The translations under genes and the position numbers were made by a program. Shown piece by piece: positions 9,246 through 17,910 of a stretch of 64,000 bases of DNA (within the stretch, counting starts at the first letter, position 1; every line of letters starts with the position of its first letter). The DNA comes from CAWKDC01 sp044445605 (GTDB taxonomy: Bacteria; Pseudomonadota; Gammaproteobacteria; JABCZS01). The stretch spans positions 1 through 64,000 of the forward strand of contig JBIOEA010000002.1 in NCBI GenBank assembly GCA_044445605.1, in the 5' to 3' direction. Under the pieces are notes generated by a model. It had not been told where the DNA came from, did not search any database, and worked only from the letters and a program-made list of their open reading frames with translations.

Positions 9246-9947
9246 TCATAACAGCCCATAGCCCCCAAGACCTCTCGCCTGCACCTCAATCATCACCATC
9301 TCGAGAACCTCTAAAATGGTACGACCGGTGGAATCCATGATGACCCCATCAGGTGCTGGCTTCAGAGGGGCCACCGCGCGATTTTGGTCCCGCATGTCCC
9401 GCTCTTGTATCTCAAGCAGCAAGGCCGCTAGGGTAACATTAACACCACGCTGTTGCAACTCCCCATACCGGCGGGCCGCCCTTTCCGAGCTACTGGCCGT
9501 CAAGAATATCTTTAAATCCGCCTCAGGGAAGACTACCGTCCCCATATCGCGCCCATCCGCCACTAATCCCGGGGCCGCGACAAAATCACGCTGACGCTGT
9601 AATAATGCAGTCCGAATCGCTGGAATCGCCGCAATCCGTGAAGCCCCATTCCCAACCGCCTCACTGCGCATGGCCTCGCTGACCTCATGCCCCTCAAAGA
9701 ACACCATCGGGCGCCCTGTGTGGCATTCGTCCTTGAAGGAAACATCCAAATGACGGGCCATCTGCACCAATTGAGCCTCATCCTGCCCATCGACCTCATG
9801 GCGAACCGCCGCCAACGCCAATAAACGGTATAACGCCCCACTGTCCAGGAAATGAAAGCCCAAACGCTTTGCCAATAACCGCCCTATCGTGCCTTTACCC
9901 GCACCCCCAGGACCATCAATCGTAATAACAGGGGTGCCGTTATACAT
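9246..9947 (-). CDS. cmk: Cytidylate kinase
   Basis: A 233-residue (d)CMP kinase, which phosphorylates CMP and dCMP with ATP in nucleotide salvage and RNA turnover. The P-loop GPGGAGKGT is at residues 12-20. DSGALYR and the substrate-site DGRDMGTVVFPEA follow in their expected places, and RDMRDQNRAVAPLKPA closes the conserved part. Length matches the family (about 225-230). It lies directly upstream of rpsA. Its first bases overlap the end of a decayed aroA remnant; intact aroA or a relative commonly precedes cmk in this lineage. Confidence 0.96.
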   Translation of the reverse strand: MYNGTPVITIDGPGGAGKGTIGRLLAKRLGFHFLDSGALYRLLALAAVRHEVDGQDEAQLVQMARHLDVSFKDECHTGRPMVFFEGHEVSEAMRSEAVGNGASRIAAIPAIRTALLQRQRDFVAAPGLVADGRDMGTVVFPEADLKIFLTASSSERAARRYGELQQRGVNVTLAALLLEIQERDMRDQNRAVAPLKPAPDGVIMDSTGRTILEVLEMVMIEVQARGLGGYGLL

Positions 9948-10412
9948 TTAATATCTCCTTGAGATGAGAACGAAGCAGGGGGAGTAAAGCGGGGTCACCG
10001 ATGACAATACGTTTAGCATATTTAGAATAAGGCGATACCTGACCTTTTTCACCCTCTTCTTCGTCGCCAAAGAGGGCGGTAAATGCTTCACCCCTGCAAG
10101 AAGGATGATCAGGAAACGTCGACGTCCCCTTTGCACAGGTGGCCATTAAATAGAGTAGTGGGAGCTCAGCTTCAAGCGTGCTGAGATGCTCATCGCGGAT
10201 TTCTATCGCCTGTAACTGTTTGGCATGTTGAACCCGTAAATTTGATACGGGTTCATCGTCGATCCAACGCTGATCTAATATGTGGATGCGCGCACCCATT
10301 AAAATCGCGTAACGTAAGAACCCAGAATGCGCTGGGTTCATATTCACATCATTGAGTGTCACATCAGCATGTTGCGATAAGATCGCTGCTACTATTTTGC
10401 ATGCATTATTCT
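9940..10412 (-). pseudogene. aroA: Remnant of aroA (EPSP synthase)
   Basis: The reading frame between gyrA and cmk (open to 10491, where it runs out of frame through the gyrA 3' end) matches the C-terminal half of 3-phosphoshikimate 1-carboxyvinyltransferase. Recognisable pieces are VAAILSQHADVTLNDVNMNP, MGARIHI, DEPVSNLRVQ and LPLLYLMATCAKGTS, in family order. The N-terminal half is missing and the frame begins at the gyrA stop. Key residues are lost: the NPxRxG-type segment reads NPAHSG, and the ELR-KESDR region that should follow is absent. A decayed palindromic repeat lies at 10072-10098. A functional enzyme is not possible from this fragment. Confidence 0.7.
10072..10098. repeat. Decayed short palindromic module
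   Basis: GAGGGCGGTAAATGCTTCACCCCTGCA resembles the stand-alone module GAGGGCGAAAGATATTTCGCCCCTACA at 5613, with several substitutions. It lies within the aroA remnant. Confidence 0.5.
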
Positions 10413-12991
10413 TCACTAGAAGCAGCATCCTCAACAACAACGACATCACCACCCAGATCTTCAATGCGCTGTACTGCTGCCATCGATTCACCTTCAGATA
10501 AGTTCATCAAGCGTACGCCTTGTGTATTACGCCCAATCACTGAAATTTCAGTGACACGCGTACGAACCAATGTGCCTTTATCGCTGATCAACATCACTTC
10601 ATCTTGTTCTGTCACCAGTACCGCAGACACCAATTTACCATTGCGTCCGCTCGTTTGGATCGCAATCACACCTTGACCGCCACGCCCTTGAACAGGGAAA
10701 TCTTCCATCAATGTACGTTTACCATAGCCATTTTCAGTGGCCGTTAATACGGCACCCTCAGGCTTCGGCACGATCATGCTGATCACGTTCACGCCTTCAG
10801 GCATACGAACACCACGAACACCGCGTGCCGTACGGCCCATTTCGCGTACATCATCTTCTTTGAAGCGAATCGATTTGCCTTCAGACGTAAACAGCATAAT
10901 GTCGTTTGTACCATCCGTCACGGCAGCAGCAACCAAATGATCGCCTTCTAATAAATCGCACGCAATCAGGCCGCTGGGTCTTGGACGCGAGAATTCTTCC
11001 AGCGACGATTTCTTAATCACGCCTTGCGTCGTTGCCATCACAATGTAATGTGAATGATCGAAAATCTTGATCGGCAGAATCGTGTTAATACGTTCGTCAG
11101 CATCCAATGGCAGAATGTTCACAATCGGCTTGCCACGTGATAAACGCGACGCTTGTGGCAATTGATACACTTTCAACCAGTAGACACGGCCCAAACTCGA
11201 GAAGCACAATAACGTATCGTGTGTGTTGCAGACGATGAGACGTTCAATGATGTCTTCCGATTTCACGTCCGCTGCCGCTTTACCACGGCCACCGCGACGC
11301 TGCGCTGCGTAGGTGGATAACGGTTGATACTTCACGTAACCTTCGCGCGATAATGTCACCACCACTTCTTCAGGGGTGATTAAATCTGCCGTTTCTAAAT
11401 CTTGCTGATTAGCAATAATTTCAGTGCGACGTTCGTCACTGAAATCACGTTTCACTTCAACCAGTTCTTCACGAATCACTTCCATCAAGCGTGTATCGCT
11501 TTCGAGGATATGCAATAAATATTCAATGGTCTTAATGAGCTCGCGATATTCTTCTGTGATCTTGTCTTGTTCAAGCCCTGTTAAACGATGCAATCTTAAA
11601 TCCAAGATGGCTTGCGCTTGAATGTCTGTCAAACGGTAGGAATCTTCGTGCGCACCAAATTCTGCCGGAATATTATCTGGGCGGGTTTTATCCAAACCGA
11701 CTTTACTCAAATACGCAATGACTTCGCCGCCCTTCCAAAGGGTTGCCAATAATGATTCTTTGGCCTCTTTCGGACCAGGAGCTGCTTTGATCAGCGCGAT
11801 CACGGCATCGATGTTCGTCAATGCAACCGCCAACCCTTCCAAAATGTGGGCGCGATCTTTGGCCTTACCTAAATCAAATAATGTCCGACGTGTAACCACT
11901 TCGCGACGATGGCGAATAAATGCGTTGATCAACGACTTTAAATTCATTATTTTTGGCTGGCCATCTTCGAGCGCCACCATGTTGATCCCAAACACCACTT
12001 GCATTTGTGTTTGTGTATATAAATTATTTAAAATGACTTCAGCGTTTTCATTGCGTTTGATTTCAATCACAATGCGCATACCGTCTTTATCGGATTCATC
12101 GCGCAACCCGGTAATGCCGGACATTTTTTCTTCGCGGACTAGGTCTGCAATTTTTTCAATCAAACGGGCTTTGTTCACTTGATACGGTAATTCGGTGACG
12201 ATGATCGATTGGCGATTAGAATCTTCCCAATCTTCAACGGTGGCACGTGCACGCACCAAAATACGACCACGGCCCGTACGATACGCTTCGACAATGCCGC
12301 CGCGACCATTGATAATCCCTGCGGTCGGGAAATCGGGGCCGGGAACAATCGCAAGCAATGCTTCGAACGAAATATTTTCATCATCGATAAACGCAATACA
12401 CGCGTTTAACACTTCGCCTAAATTGTGCGGCGGAATGTTCGTCGCCATACCGACGGCAATACCCGAAGAACCATTCACCAACAAATTGGGTAAACGCGCA
12501 GGCAAAACGGAAGGAATGGTTTCGGATTCATCATAGTTAGGAACAAACGAGACGGTATCTTTGTCTAAATCGTCCAGTAGCAATTTGGCCAGTTTGGTCA
12601 TCCGGACTTCGGTATAACGCATGGCCGCCGCGGAATCCCCGTCAACCGAACCGAAGTTACCTTGGCCATCGACCAATAGGTAACGCAGGGAAAAAGGTTG
12701 AGCCATCCGAACGATGGTGTCATACACGGCAGACTCACCGTGAGGATGGTACTTACCGATCACGTCACCGACGACGCGGGCAGATTTCTTATAGGGTTTA
12801 TTCCATTCGTTGCCCAGCTGCTGCATCGCGTATAAGGTGCGTCGATGAACAGGCTTTAAACCGTCACGAACGTCCGGCAATGCACGGCCGACAATCACGC
12901 TCATCGCGTAATCAAGGTAACACTGCTTGAGCTCATCTTCAATGTTAACTAAGTGAATTTCTTCCATGTTAACCGAATTGTCTTTACTCAT
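10406..12991 (-). CDS. gyrA: DNA gyrase subunit A
   Basis: An 861-residue gyrase A subunit, the DNA-cleaving half of the enzyme that introduces negative supercoils. The catalytic tyrosine is Y126 in AAAMRYTE. In the quinolone-resistance region the sequence is YHPHGESAVYD: S87 and D91 (E. coli S83 and D87) are wild type, while E86 replaces the usual aspartate. The C-terminal beta-pinwheel has the GyrA-box, read here as QRRGGRGK. Length is close to E. coli (875), and the acidic tail is short. The 3' end runs directly into an aroA remnant, suggesting that a deletion removed the genes usually found between gyrA and aroA. Confidence 0.97.
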   Translation of the reverse strand: MSKDNSVNMEEIHLVNIEDELKQCYLDYAMSVIVGRALPDVRDGLKPVHRRTLYAMQQLGNEWNKPYKKSARVVGDVIGKYHPHGESAVYDTIVRMAQPFSLRYLLVDGQGNFGSVDGDSAAAMRYTEVRMTKLAKLLLDDLDKDTVSFVPNYDESETIPSVLPARLPNLLVNGSSGIAVGMATNIPPHNLGEVLNACIAFIDDENISFEALLAIVPGPDFPTAGIINGRGGIVEAYRTGRGRILVRARATVEDWEDSNRQSIIVTELPYQVNKARLIEKIADLVREEKMSGITGLRDESDKDGMRIVIEIKRNENAEVILNNLYTQTQMQVVFGINMVALEDGQPKIMNLKSLINAFIRHRREVVTRRTLFDLGKAKDRAHILEGLAVALTNIDAVIALIKAAPGPKEAKESLLATLWKGGEVIAYLSKVGLDKTRPDNIPAEFGAHEDSYRLTDIQAQAILDLRLHRLTGLEQDKITEEYRELIKTIEYLLHILESDTRLMEVIREELVEVKRDFSDERRTEIIANQQDLETADLITPEEVVVTLSREGYVKYQPLSTYAAQRRGGRGKAAADVKSEDIIERLIVCNTHDTLLCFSSLGRVYWLKVYQLPQASRLSRGKPIVNILPLDADERINTILPIKIFDHSHYIVMATTQGVIKKSSLEEFSRPRPSGLIACDLLEGDHLVAAAVTDGTNDIMLFTSEGKSIRFKEDDVREMGRTARGVRGVRMPEGVNVISMIVPKPEGAVLTATENGYGKRTLMEDFPVQGRGGQGVIAIQTSGRNGKLVSAVLVTEQDEVMLISDKGTLVRTRVTEISVIGRNTQGVRLMNLSEGESMAAVQRIEDLGGDVVVVEDAASSEE

Positions 12992-13120
12992 GTCTTTATG
13001 TGTCCTGGCAAGAAAATACCCTCAGTGATTTTACCATATTTGGTGGGAAATGAGGGGCTTTTAGCTTGACCTACAGCTATATAAGGTAAGGCAACTCACT
13101 GGCATATCGCGCCAAGGTTT

Positions 13121-13128
13121 GTTATACT
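13121..13128 (+). promoter_or_regulatory. Extended -10 promoter for glycosyltransferase gene
   Basis: TATACT at 13123-13128 is preceded by TGT, giving an extended -10. A weak -35-like CTGGCA lies 18 bases upstream. Transcription would start near 13135, downstream of the GTG at 13133, which supports the ATG at 13151 as the true start. Confidence 0.5.
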
Positions 13129-13150
13129 TTTAGTGAATTTGGAGATACCA

Positions 13151-14464
13151 ATGCCTAATGACGTCACTAAACAACTTATCCATGATGAATGCCTGGCTGC
13201 CTTCAAGATGGCACAGCAGTTCACTGGCAACAGGGTTATCAAGGTATTCATCGATGTAGCGGGCAAAACGCCCCAGGAAATCGAAGAAATCAATCAATAT
13301 ATTCACCAAGCGTACCCTGCGCTTGTCAAAAAAGAGCTCAATGCTTTTGACCTGGCAGCGCTCAAATTGGATAAAAATAGCGTTGCCGATATTTATTATG
13401 AAATGCCTTGTAGGCGCGAAGCATTTCAACCGCTCGAAAAAGCTTATCAAGCCATGGCGGCAGATGCGGGAGATAAGCCCATCAGCATCGAGGCATTTCA
13501 ACGTTTGTTTGCAACACCTCCCATTTCTTCCTCCCCCATGACAAAAGTGCCCAATGTTGCTCACGTTATTTGGTTGGGCGGGTATCCTAAACAAAACACG
13601 CTTGATAATGTTGCTGCACTAGCGAGGGATAACCCTCAATATACGGTCAAGCTATGGGTTGATCCTAGATTCTTAACGAAACAGGAAAATCAACGATTAA
13701 AACTATGGGCTCAGCCCCGCAACGTGGAGATTGCAGACGCAAAAACACTGTATGCCGATAAAGAATTTCAGCAACTATTTCCCGCAGCAAACATGCTTAG
13801 GAACTATGAAGCATCGCGATTTAAAGGGGAGGAAATCAGCCCTATCAGCATGAATTATCATGTCCCTCTGAGTGACCAACTGAGACTCTTTATATTAAAA
13901 AAAGAAGGAGGACATTATTTGGACGATGATCTTGTTCCTAAAAAACCGTTGCCGCTGGATGTAGTATTGCCAGAAGGATTTGGAATATATAGCCCCATGA
14001 ATCCGAGCAGCACCTACATCGCCAGCAATTGTATTATATCCGCCGCGAAAGACAGTGATGTATTAAATACTTACATCCAATTGGTATCCCAAGGATGGAC
14101 ATCACTGATGAAAATGCCTGTAAAAGGCGTTGATGTCGACGTTGGGCAATTTCGAGACTTCGTGGGTACTATTTCAGGTCCTTTTATGCTCGGTTTAGTG
14201 ACAGGTGAAAGGCTTGAACCGAGTTTTGTGTCGATGCTGGATGCTTTCAATAAAAATGAACGATATCAGTCAATGGACATTCCACCCTTTAAGCTGCTTT
14301 GTGTTGATATCAGTATGACGCGCAACTGGGGAGCTCAAAGTATGTATCGCACCGAAACATATCGCAGCCCACTCAGTGAATGCGTTGAGGTGAAAAACGA
14401 GAGCCGTTATGGCGCAAACCAAGCAAGTGGGCCGAGTGCCCGTGCATCAAAGAGTTTCAAGTGA
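13151..14464 (+). CDS. DXD-motif glycosyltransferase, effector-like
   Basis: A 437-residue protein resembling the sugar-binding DXD glycosyltransferase families that include bacterial toxins and Legionella effectors. The core begins near residue 135 with NVAHVIWLGG, the usual first strand. NYEASRFKG and SDQLRLFILKKEGGHYLDDDLVP follow; D258-D260 are the likely metal- and nucleotide-sugar-binding acids. About 120 N-terminal residues are unrecognised. The ATG at 13151 is preferred to an upstream GTG (13133) because GGAGA is at 13141-13145 and a promoter -10 lies at 13123. No secretion signal is seen. A role modifying host proteins is an inference from the family. Confidence 0.72.
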   Translation: MPNDVTKQLIHDECLAAFKMAQQFTGNRVIKVFIDVAGKTPQEIEEINQYIHQAYPALVKKELNAFDLAALKLDKNSVADIYYEMPCRREAFQPLEKAYQAMAADAGDKPISIEAFQRLFATPPISSSPMTKVPNVAHVIWLGGYPKQNTLDNVAALARDNPQYTVKLWVDPRFLTKQENQRLKLWAQPRNVEIADAKTLYADKEFQQLFPAANMLRNYEASRFKGEEISPISMNYHVPLSDQLRLFILKKEGGHYLDDDLVPKKPLPLDVVLPEGFGIYSPMNPSSTYIASNCIISAAKDSDVLNTYIQLVSQGWTSLMKMPVKGVDVDVGQFRDFVGTISGPFMLGLVTGERLEPSFVSMLDAFNKNERYQSMDIPPFKLLCVDISMTRNWGAQSMYRTETYRSPLSECVEVKNESRYGANQASGPSARASKSFK

Positions 14465-14494
14465 CAGGACAGGTTTCAACCCGCGTCCAATAAA

Positions 14495-14532
14495 TATAGT
14501 TAATTGACACCCGGTGGCTCAAATGACATACT
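14495..14532 (+). promoter_or_regulatory. Promoter for the unknown gene at 14560
   Basis: A consensus TTGACA (14504-14509) and CATACT (14527-14532) are separated by 17 bases. Transcription would begin about 20 bases before the ATG at 14560. The block TATAGTTAATTGACACCCGG (14495-14514) recurs with two changes at 16015-16034. Confidence 0.6.
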
Positions 14533-14559
14533 GGCCTCACCAATACCTTTGGGGGCATC

Positions 14560-15900
14560 ATGACACCAGCGCATACCATTCAACTTCAGCAACTCGCGAC
14601 TCAAATCGTGACAAAAGAACTACAACATACTGCATTACAAAACAAAAAATTTGATCAATTATCATTCGATGAAAGAATGACCCTCTTCAAGCTCAAAGCC
14701 GAGTTGGGAAAGCTATATCTCGATGTAGCCGAAATACCCGATCTTGAAGCACGCGGCAAGGATTTAAGGAAAGTCGTCAAATACAATCCTTTTCTTAAGC
14801 CGAAGTTAGCCGAAAAGAACACTGGAAGTGGTCTTATGCTGGACAATTTGCTTCCTAAAACCGCCACCGAAGATAACAGTAGGATGGCAGGTCTCATAAC
14901 CACGGCAATACTTGCGCTTCCAATCATAATACCAGGAGCATGGGTCAACTTAATCGCGGGCGATCCAGTAAATTACCTATACACGTATGGGGTTGAGCGG
15001 GCAGCACAAATTGTTCATGTTAAAACTCAGTGTTTATTTGAGCTTCCTCAAGAAATAACCGCAGAAGCATGTTTATCTACCGCAGTAGCCCACCTTGATA
15101 AGGGAAACAATTTCATCGCAATCCGCTACTTGCTGGAAGCAGACATACGGTGCACAGAATCAAATCCAGAAATCTCTCATTATTTTTCCCGTTGCATTGA
15201 TAATTTAAGCACCTGTAACCGTGAGGATATCAGAGGGCTATCGCATTTACATGACCTGCCCAATGAGCAATTATTATGGCCAAGGTTATATGAAATCAAA
15301 GAAAAAGTGTTAAAAGGAAAAACAACAAGGCCTGCAGACAGCCCACTGCAATTCATTTGGAATCTTACCGATCCCACTTTACCTAGTTTCAATATGGTAA
15401 CATTGCAGGAATTTTCGATGAATTTATCTCCAAACAGATACTGCGATTTTTCCAATCAAATCCTAGGACTCTTAACGAGCGATCACGCAGACTATCATGT
15501 CACGCTGACTGAGCTTTCTCAATATTTACGCTTAAGATTATATAGTATTTATCCTGAGATGAAATCGAGCTTTGACTGGAATCCAATTGATGATCAAAAA
15601 ACAAGGGCATTGAAAGATATCTCCCTGACGCAACTGACAGCGTACATGAGCCAGGTTTGCGAACTCCCAAAAGATATTCTCAATGCAGGCCGCGCTGCGT
15701 ACTTGTTGCTGGGAAGCACTGCTAATGAGCAAGATGATCAGGCATCACTGCATTTGGAACAATTGCATGAAAAAAATAAACCGAATGCCGAGCGCCAGGG
15801 AACATCAATGACTTTTCTGCCGACCAGGGCATCTACCGATTCAAACAATGATCAGGCAGCACGTAGCAATAGTCCCGACCTTAAATCATCTTTCTTGTAG
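14560..15900 (+). CDS. Hypothetical protein, possible effector
   Basis: A 446-residue protein with no family that I recognise. A hydrophobic segment lies near residues 108-130 (MAGLITTAILALPIIIPGAWVN), possibly one membrane pass. The rest is soluble-looking, with a polar, Asn/Ser-rich tail. A run of G bases precedes the ATG and a near-consensus promoter lies just upstream, so it is probably expressed. Codon use is more AT-rich than the neighbouring ubiG. The TAG stop and following bases (TTGTAGGGGCGAAAG) match half of the short palindromic module, so the original C-terminus may have been different. Its location next to the DXD glycosyltransferase suggests an accessory or effector island. Confidence 0.6.
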   Translation: MTPAHTIQLQQLATQIVTKELQHTALQNKKFDQLSFDERMTLFKLKAELGKLYLDVAEIPDLEARGKDLRKVVKYNPFLKPKLAEKNTGSGLMLDNLLPKTATEDNSRMAGLITTAILALPIIIPGAWVNLIAGDPVNYLYTYGVERAAQIVHVKTQCLFELPQEITAEACLSTAVAHLDKGNNFIAIRYLLEADIRCTESNPEISHYFSRCIDNLSTCNREDIRGLSHLHDLPNEQLLWPRLYEIKEKVLKGKTTRPADSPLQFIWNLTDPTLPSFNMVTLQEFSMNLSPNRYCDFSNQILGLLTSDHADYHVTLTELSQYLRLRLYSIYPEMKSSFDWNPIDDQKTRALKDISLTQLTAYMSQVCELPKDILNAGRAAYLLLGSTANEQDDQASLHLEQLHEKNKPNAERQGTSMTFLPTRASTDSNNDQAARSNSPDLKSSFL

Positions 15901-15909
15901 GGGCGAAAG
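15895..15909. repeat. Half copy of the short palindromic module
   Basis: TTGTAGGGGCGAAAG matches one arm of the module whose full form is at 16058-16081. It provides the stop codon of the preceding gene. Confidence 0.5.
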
Positions 15910-16014
15910 CCTGCATTTGACTCAACACTAGGTTACACTTAATGTAACTTAATGTTGAATAATATTCGATGCAACCCATGAGATATTTTGTTGACCGCCA
16001 AATGCAGAAATTAA

Positions 16015-16034
16015 TATAGCTAATTGACATCCGG
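16015..16034 (+). repeat. Second copy of the promoter-like block
   Basis: TATAGCTAATTGACATCCGG matches 18 of 20 bases of 14495-14514, including TTGACA. No good -10 hexamer follows at 17 bases here, so it may be a duplicated fragment and not an active promoter. Confidence 0.5.
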
Positions 16035-16057
16035 CAGCAAGTAGCAGTAGTGAAGAA

Positions 16058-16081
16058 GGCGAAAGATGTTTCGCCCCTACA
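16058..16081. repeat. Short palindromic module, stand-alone copy
   Basis: GGCGAAAGATGTTTCGCCCCTACA preceded by AGTGAAGAA, the same left flank seen in the larger repeats. It lies just upstream of a TATAAT hexamer (16088-16093) in the ubiG leader. Confidence 0.8.
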
Positions 16082-16125
16082 GTAGGTTATAATCCCTTCT
16101 TTACATTCCAGCAACGAGGCACCCC

Positions 16126-16875
16126 ATGACCACCAACAGCACCCCGATGGAACTCGAACAATTCAACAACATGGCCCACGATTGGTGGGACCTCCATGGC
16201 CCGTGTAAAGCCCTGCATCAAATGAACCCCGTTCGCCTGGCGTATATTCAACAGCACGCGCCTTTGCGCGGGCAGAAGGTCCTCGATGTTGGCTGCGGCG
16301 GCGGCATCCTCTCCGAGGCCATGGCCAAAGCTGGCGCCGAAGTTACCGCCCTTGAATTGGCCAATGAGGTCATTGCCGTGGCCCGCGCTCATGCCCAAAG
16401 CCAAGGGTTGAAAATTGATTACCAAATGGAACCCGTAGAGGCACATGCGGCTACCCATCCAGGCCAGTACGACGTCGTTACGTGCCTCGAAATGCTCGAA
16501 CACGTCCCAGAGCCCGCCTCTGTCATTAGGGCCATTCACACGCTGCTCAAGCCCGATGGTATCGCCTTCTTCTCCACCCTTAATCGCCACCCCATGGCCT
16601 TTATTCAGGCTATCGTCGGCGCGGAATATGTTTTGAAACTATTGCCCAAAGGTACCCATAGCTATCGCCACTTTATCAAACCGAGTGAATTGGATGCCGA
16701 ATTGCAGGCCGCTGGGTTGAAAACAAAACATATTCAGGGAATGGGGTATAACCCGTTGACCGAGCAGTTCTATTTGAAGACGGATGTGAGTGTGAATTAT
16801 TTGATGTGTGCCTTGAAATACTCGGATCAATATCTTCATTCGATCTTAGTTCCTTCCACTTCCGTCAGCATGTAA
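16126..16875 (+). CDS. ubiG: Ubiquinone biosynthesis O-methyltransferase
   Basis: A 249-residue SAM-dependent methyltransferase that carries out both O-methylation steps of ubiquinone synthesis. The SAM-binding motif I VLDVGCGGG is at residues 52-60. The family opening EQFNNMAHDWWD and the stretch CLEMLEHVPEP are typical, as is FFSTLNRHP. Length is near E. coli UbiG (240). GAGG precedes the ATG by seven bases, and TATAAT at 16088-16093 could be its -10. Its last 40 bases overlap the end of a converging gene. Its product, ubiquinone, is the electron acceptor of the complex I encoded later in the window. Confidence 0.95.
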   Translation: MTTNSTPMELEQFNNMAHDWWDLHGPCKALHQMNPVRLAYIQQHAPLRGQKVLDVGCGGGILSEAMAKAGAEVTALELANEVIAVARAHAQSQGLKIDYQMEPVEAHAATHPGQYDVVTCLEMLEHVPEPASVIRAIHTLLKPDGIAFFSTLNRHPMAFIQAIVGAEYVLKLLPKGTHSYRHFIKPSELDAELQAAGLKTKHIQGMGYNPLTEQFYLKTDVSVNYLMCALKYSDQYLHSILVPSTSVSM

Positions 16876-17372
16876 CGACGGAAACGTAATGGGTCAACGA
16901 CTGCACGGATCGGCGTTAATGTTCCCCCCATCCCCTCCACCGTAATGTCTCCATAATTAAGGATTCGCCCTAAAATCGATTGATCAACATTAAGACTTGT
17001 CACCCGGTTGACGTTCAATTCATGCGTGTCAAGCCTGATAAAACCTACCTTCACAATCACCCGCTCATTCGTCACCGCAAATTCAGTACAAACATAACGA
17101 ATCAACCCTTCCACTGTCTGGCCAACAGCATATATACCCACCAGCATCGCCGCTCCTGCTTCGTACATCCTCAATCGCTCCACCGTCAGCGGCATAGACA
17201 ACACAAAGGAAACCGATTCCGCAAAACGCTCCACGATGCCATAGTCGTGTCCAACAAAAACAGCCGCCGCAATAAGCCATGCAATAAACGCATTGATCAA
17301 TACAATCCAATGAATGTGCGCTTTGAGAATAATCTTTTCGCCAGGAAGTAGCGTGCTGTTAACATAACTCAT
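16836..17372 (-). CDS. Bacterial PH-domain membrane protein
   Basis: A 178-residue protein with two membrane segments (about residues 22-43 and 68-90) followed by a bacterial pleckstrin-homology (bPH2/DUF304) domain. RYVCTEFAVTNERVIVKVGF, then SLNVDQSILGRILNYGDITVEG are characteristic of the family. Function is not established. It is a paralogue of the gene just upstream, sharing the start MSYV(N/D)STLLPGEK and the end RRYMLTEVEGTK. Its start overlaps the upstream stop (ATGA), so the two are co-translated. Its 3' end overlaps ubiG by 40 bases in convergent orientation. Confidence 0.8.
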   Translation of the reverse strand: MSYVNSTLLPGEKIILKAHIHWIVLINAFIAWLIAAAVFVGHDYGIVERFAESVSFVLSMPLTVERLRMYEAGAAMLVGIYAVGQTVEGLIRYVCTEFAVTNERVIVKVGFIRLDTHELNVNRVTSLNVDQSILGRILNYGDITVEGMGGTLTPIRAVVDPLRFRRYMLTEVEGTKIE

Positions 17373-17824
17373 AGTAGCTTCGTCCCTTCAACCTCAGTCA
17401 GCATATAACGACGGAACTTTAAAGGATCGACAATCGCAAGGATCGGCGCCGCAGATCCGCCCATGCCTACCACCGTTACATCACCATAATTCAATATCCG
17501 CCCTAACACGGATTGGTCCACGTTCAAGCTCGTCACCCGGTTCACGTTCAATTCATACGTGTCCCGCTTGATAAAGCCAAATTTGGCAATGACCCGACGG
17601 TCCGTAACCGCTAATTCAGTCGCGTAATAGTACATCAGGGCTTTTGCCGTGCTCGCAAGCGCCGTCACCACCAACACCACACCCACCAAGCCTTGCCCAG
17701 AATAAGTGTATAACATAAGGAAAGCAGCCCATAAGACCACCGCTGGCGCAAATACAATCCAATGAATCTGGGCCTTTAAAATCACTTTTTCACCCGGTAA
17801 TAGGGTACTATCAACATAACTCAT
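17369..17824 (-). CDS. Bacterial PH-domain membrane protein, paralogue
   Basis: A 151-residue member of the same PH-domain family as its downstream neighbour, with two adjacent hydrophobic segments (about residues 20-60) and then YATELAVTDRRVIAKFGF and SLNVDQSVLGRILNYGDVTVVG. I place the start at the ATG at 17824 (MSYVDSTLLPGEK), because the paralogue begins in the same place and GGAAGG lies nine bases upstream. A longer frame opens at 17863. The pair is a tandem duplication, and the two proteins may form a hetero-oligomer; that is an inference. Confidence 0.8.
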   Translation of the reverse strand: MSYVDSTLLPGEKVILKAQIHWIVFAPAVVLWAAFLMLYTYSGQGLVGVVLVVTALASTAKALMYYYATELAVTDRRVIAKFGFIKRDTYELNVNRVTSLNVDQSVLGRILNYGDVTVVGMGGSAAPILAIVDPLKFRRYMLTEVEGTKLL

Positions 17825-17910
17825 CCACGTTTTCCTTCCAAAAGACTCCCTCTTTGTATACACTATCTGAGCAATAAAATCGAGCCAGTTGAAACTTAAA
17901 TGAATATCCT

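Noticed and set aside
9563..9841. 92-codon frame on the same strand as cmk
   Set aside because: It lies entirely in another frame of cmk, whose protein is complete and conserved.
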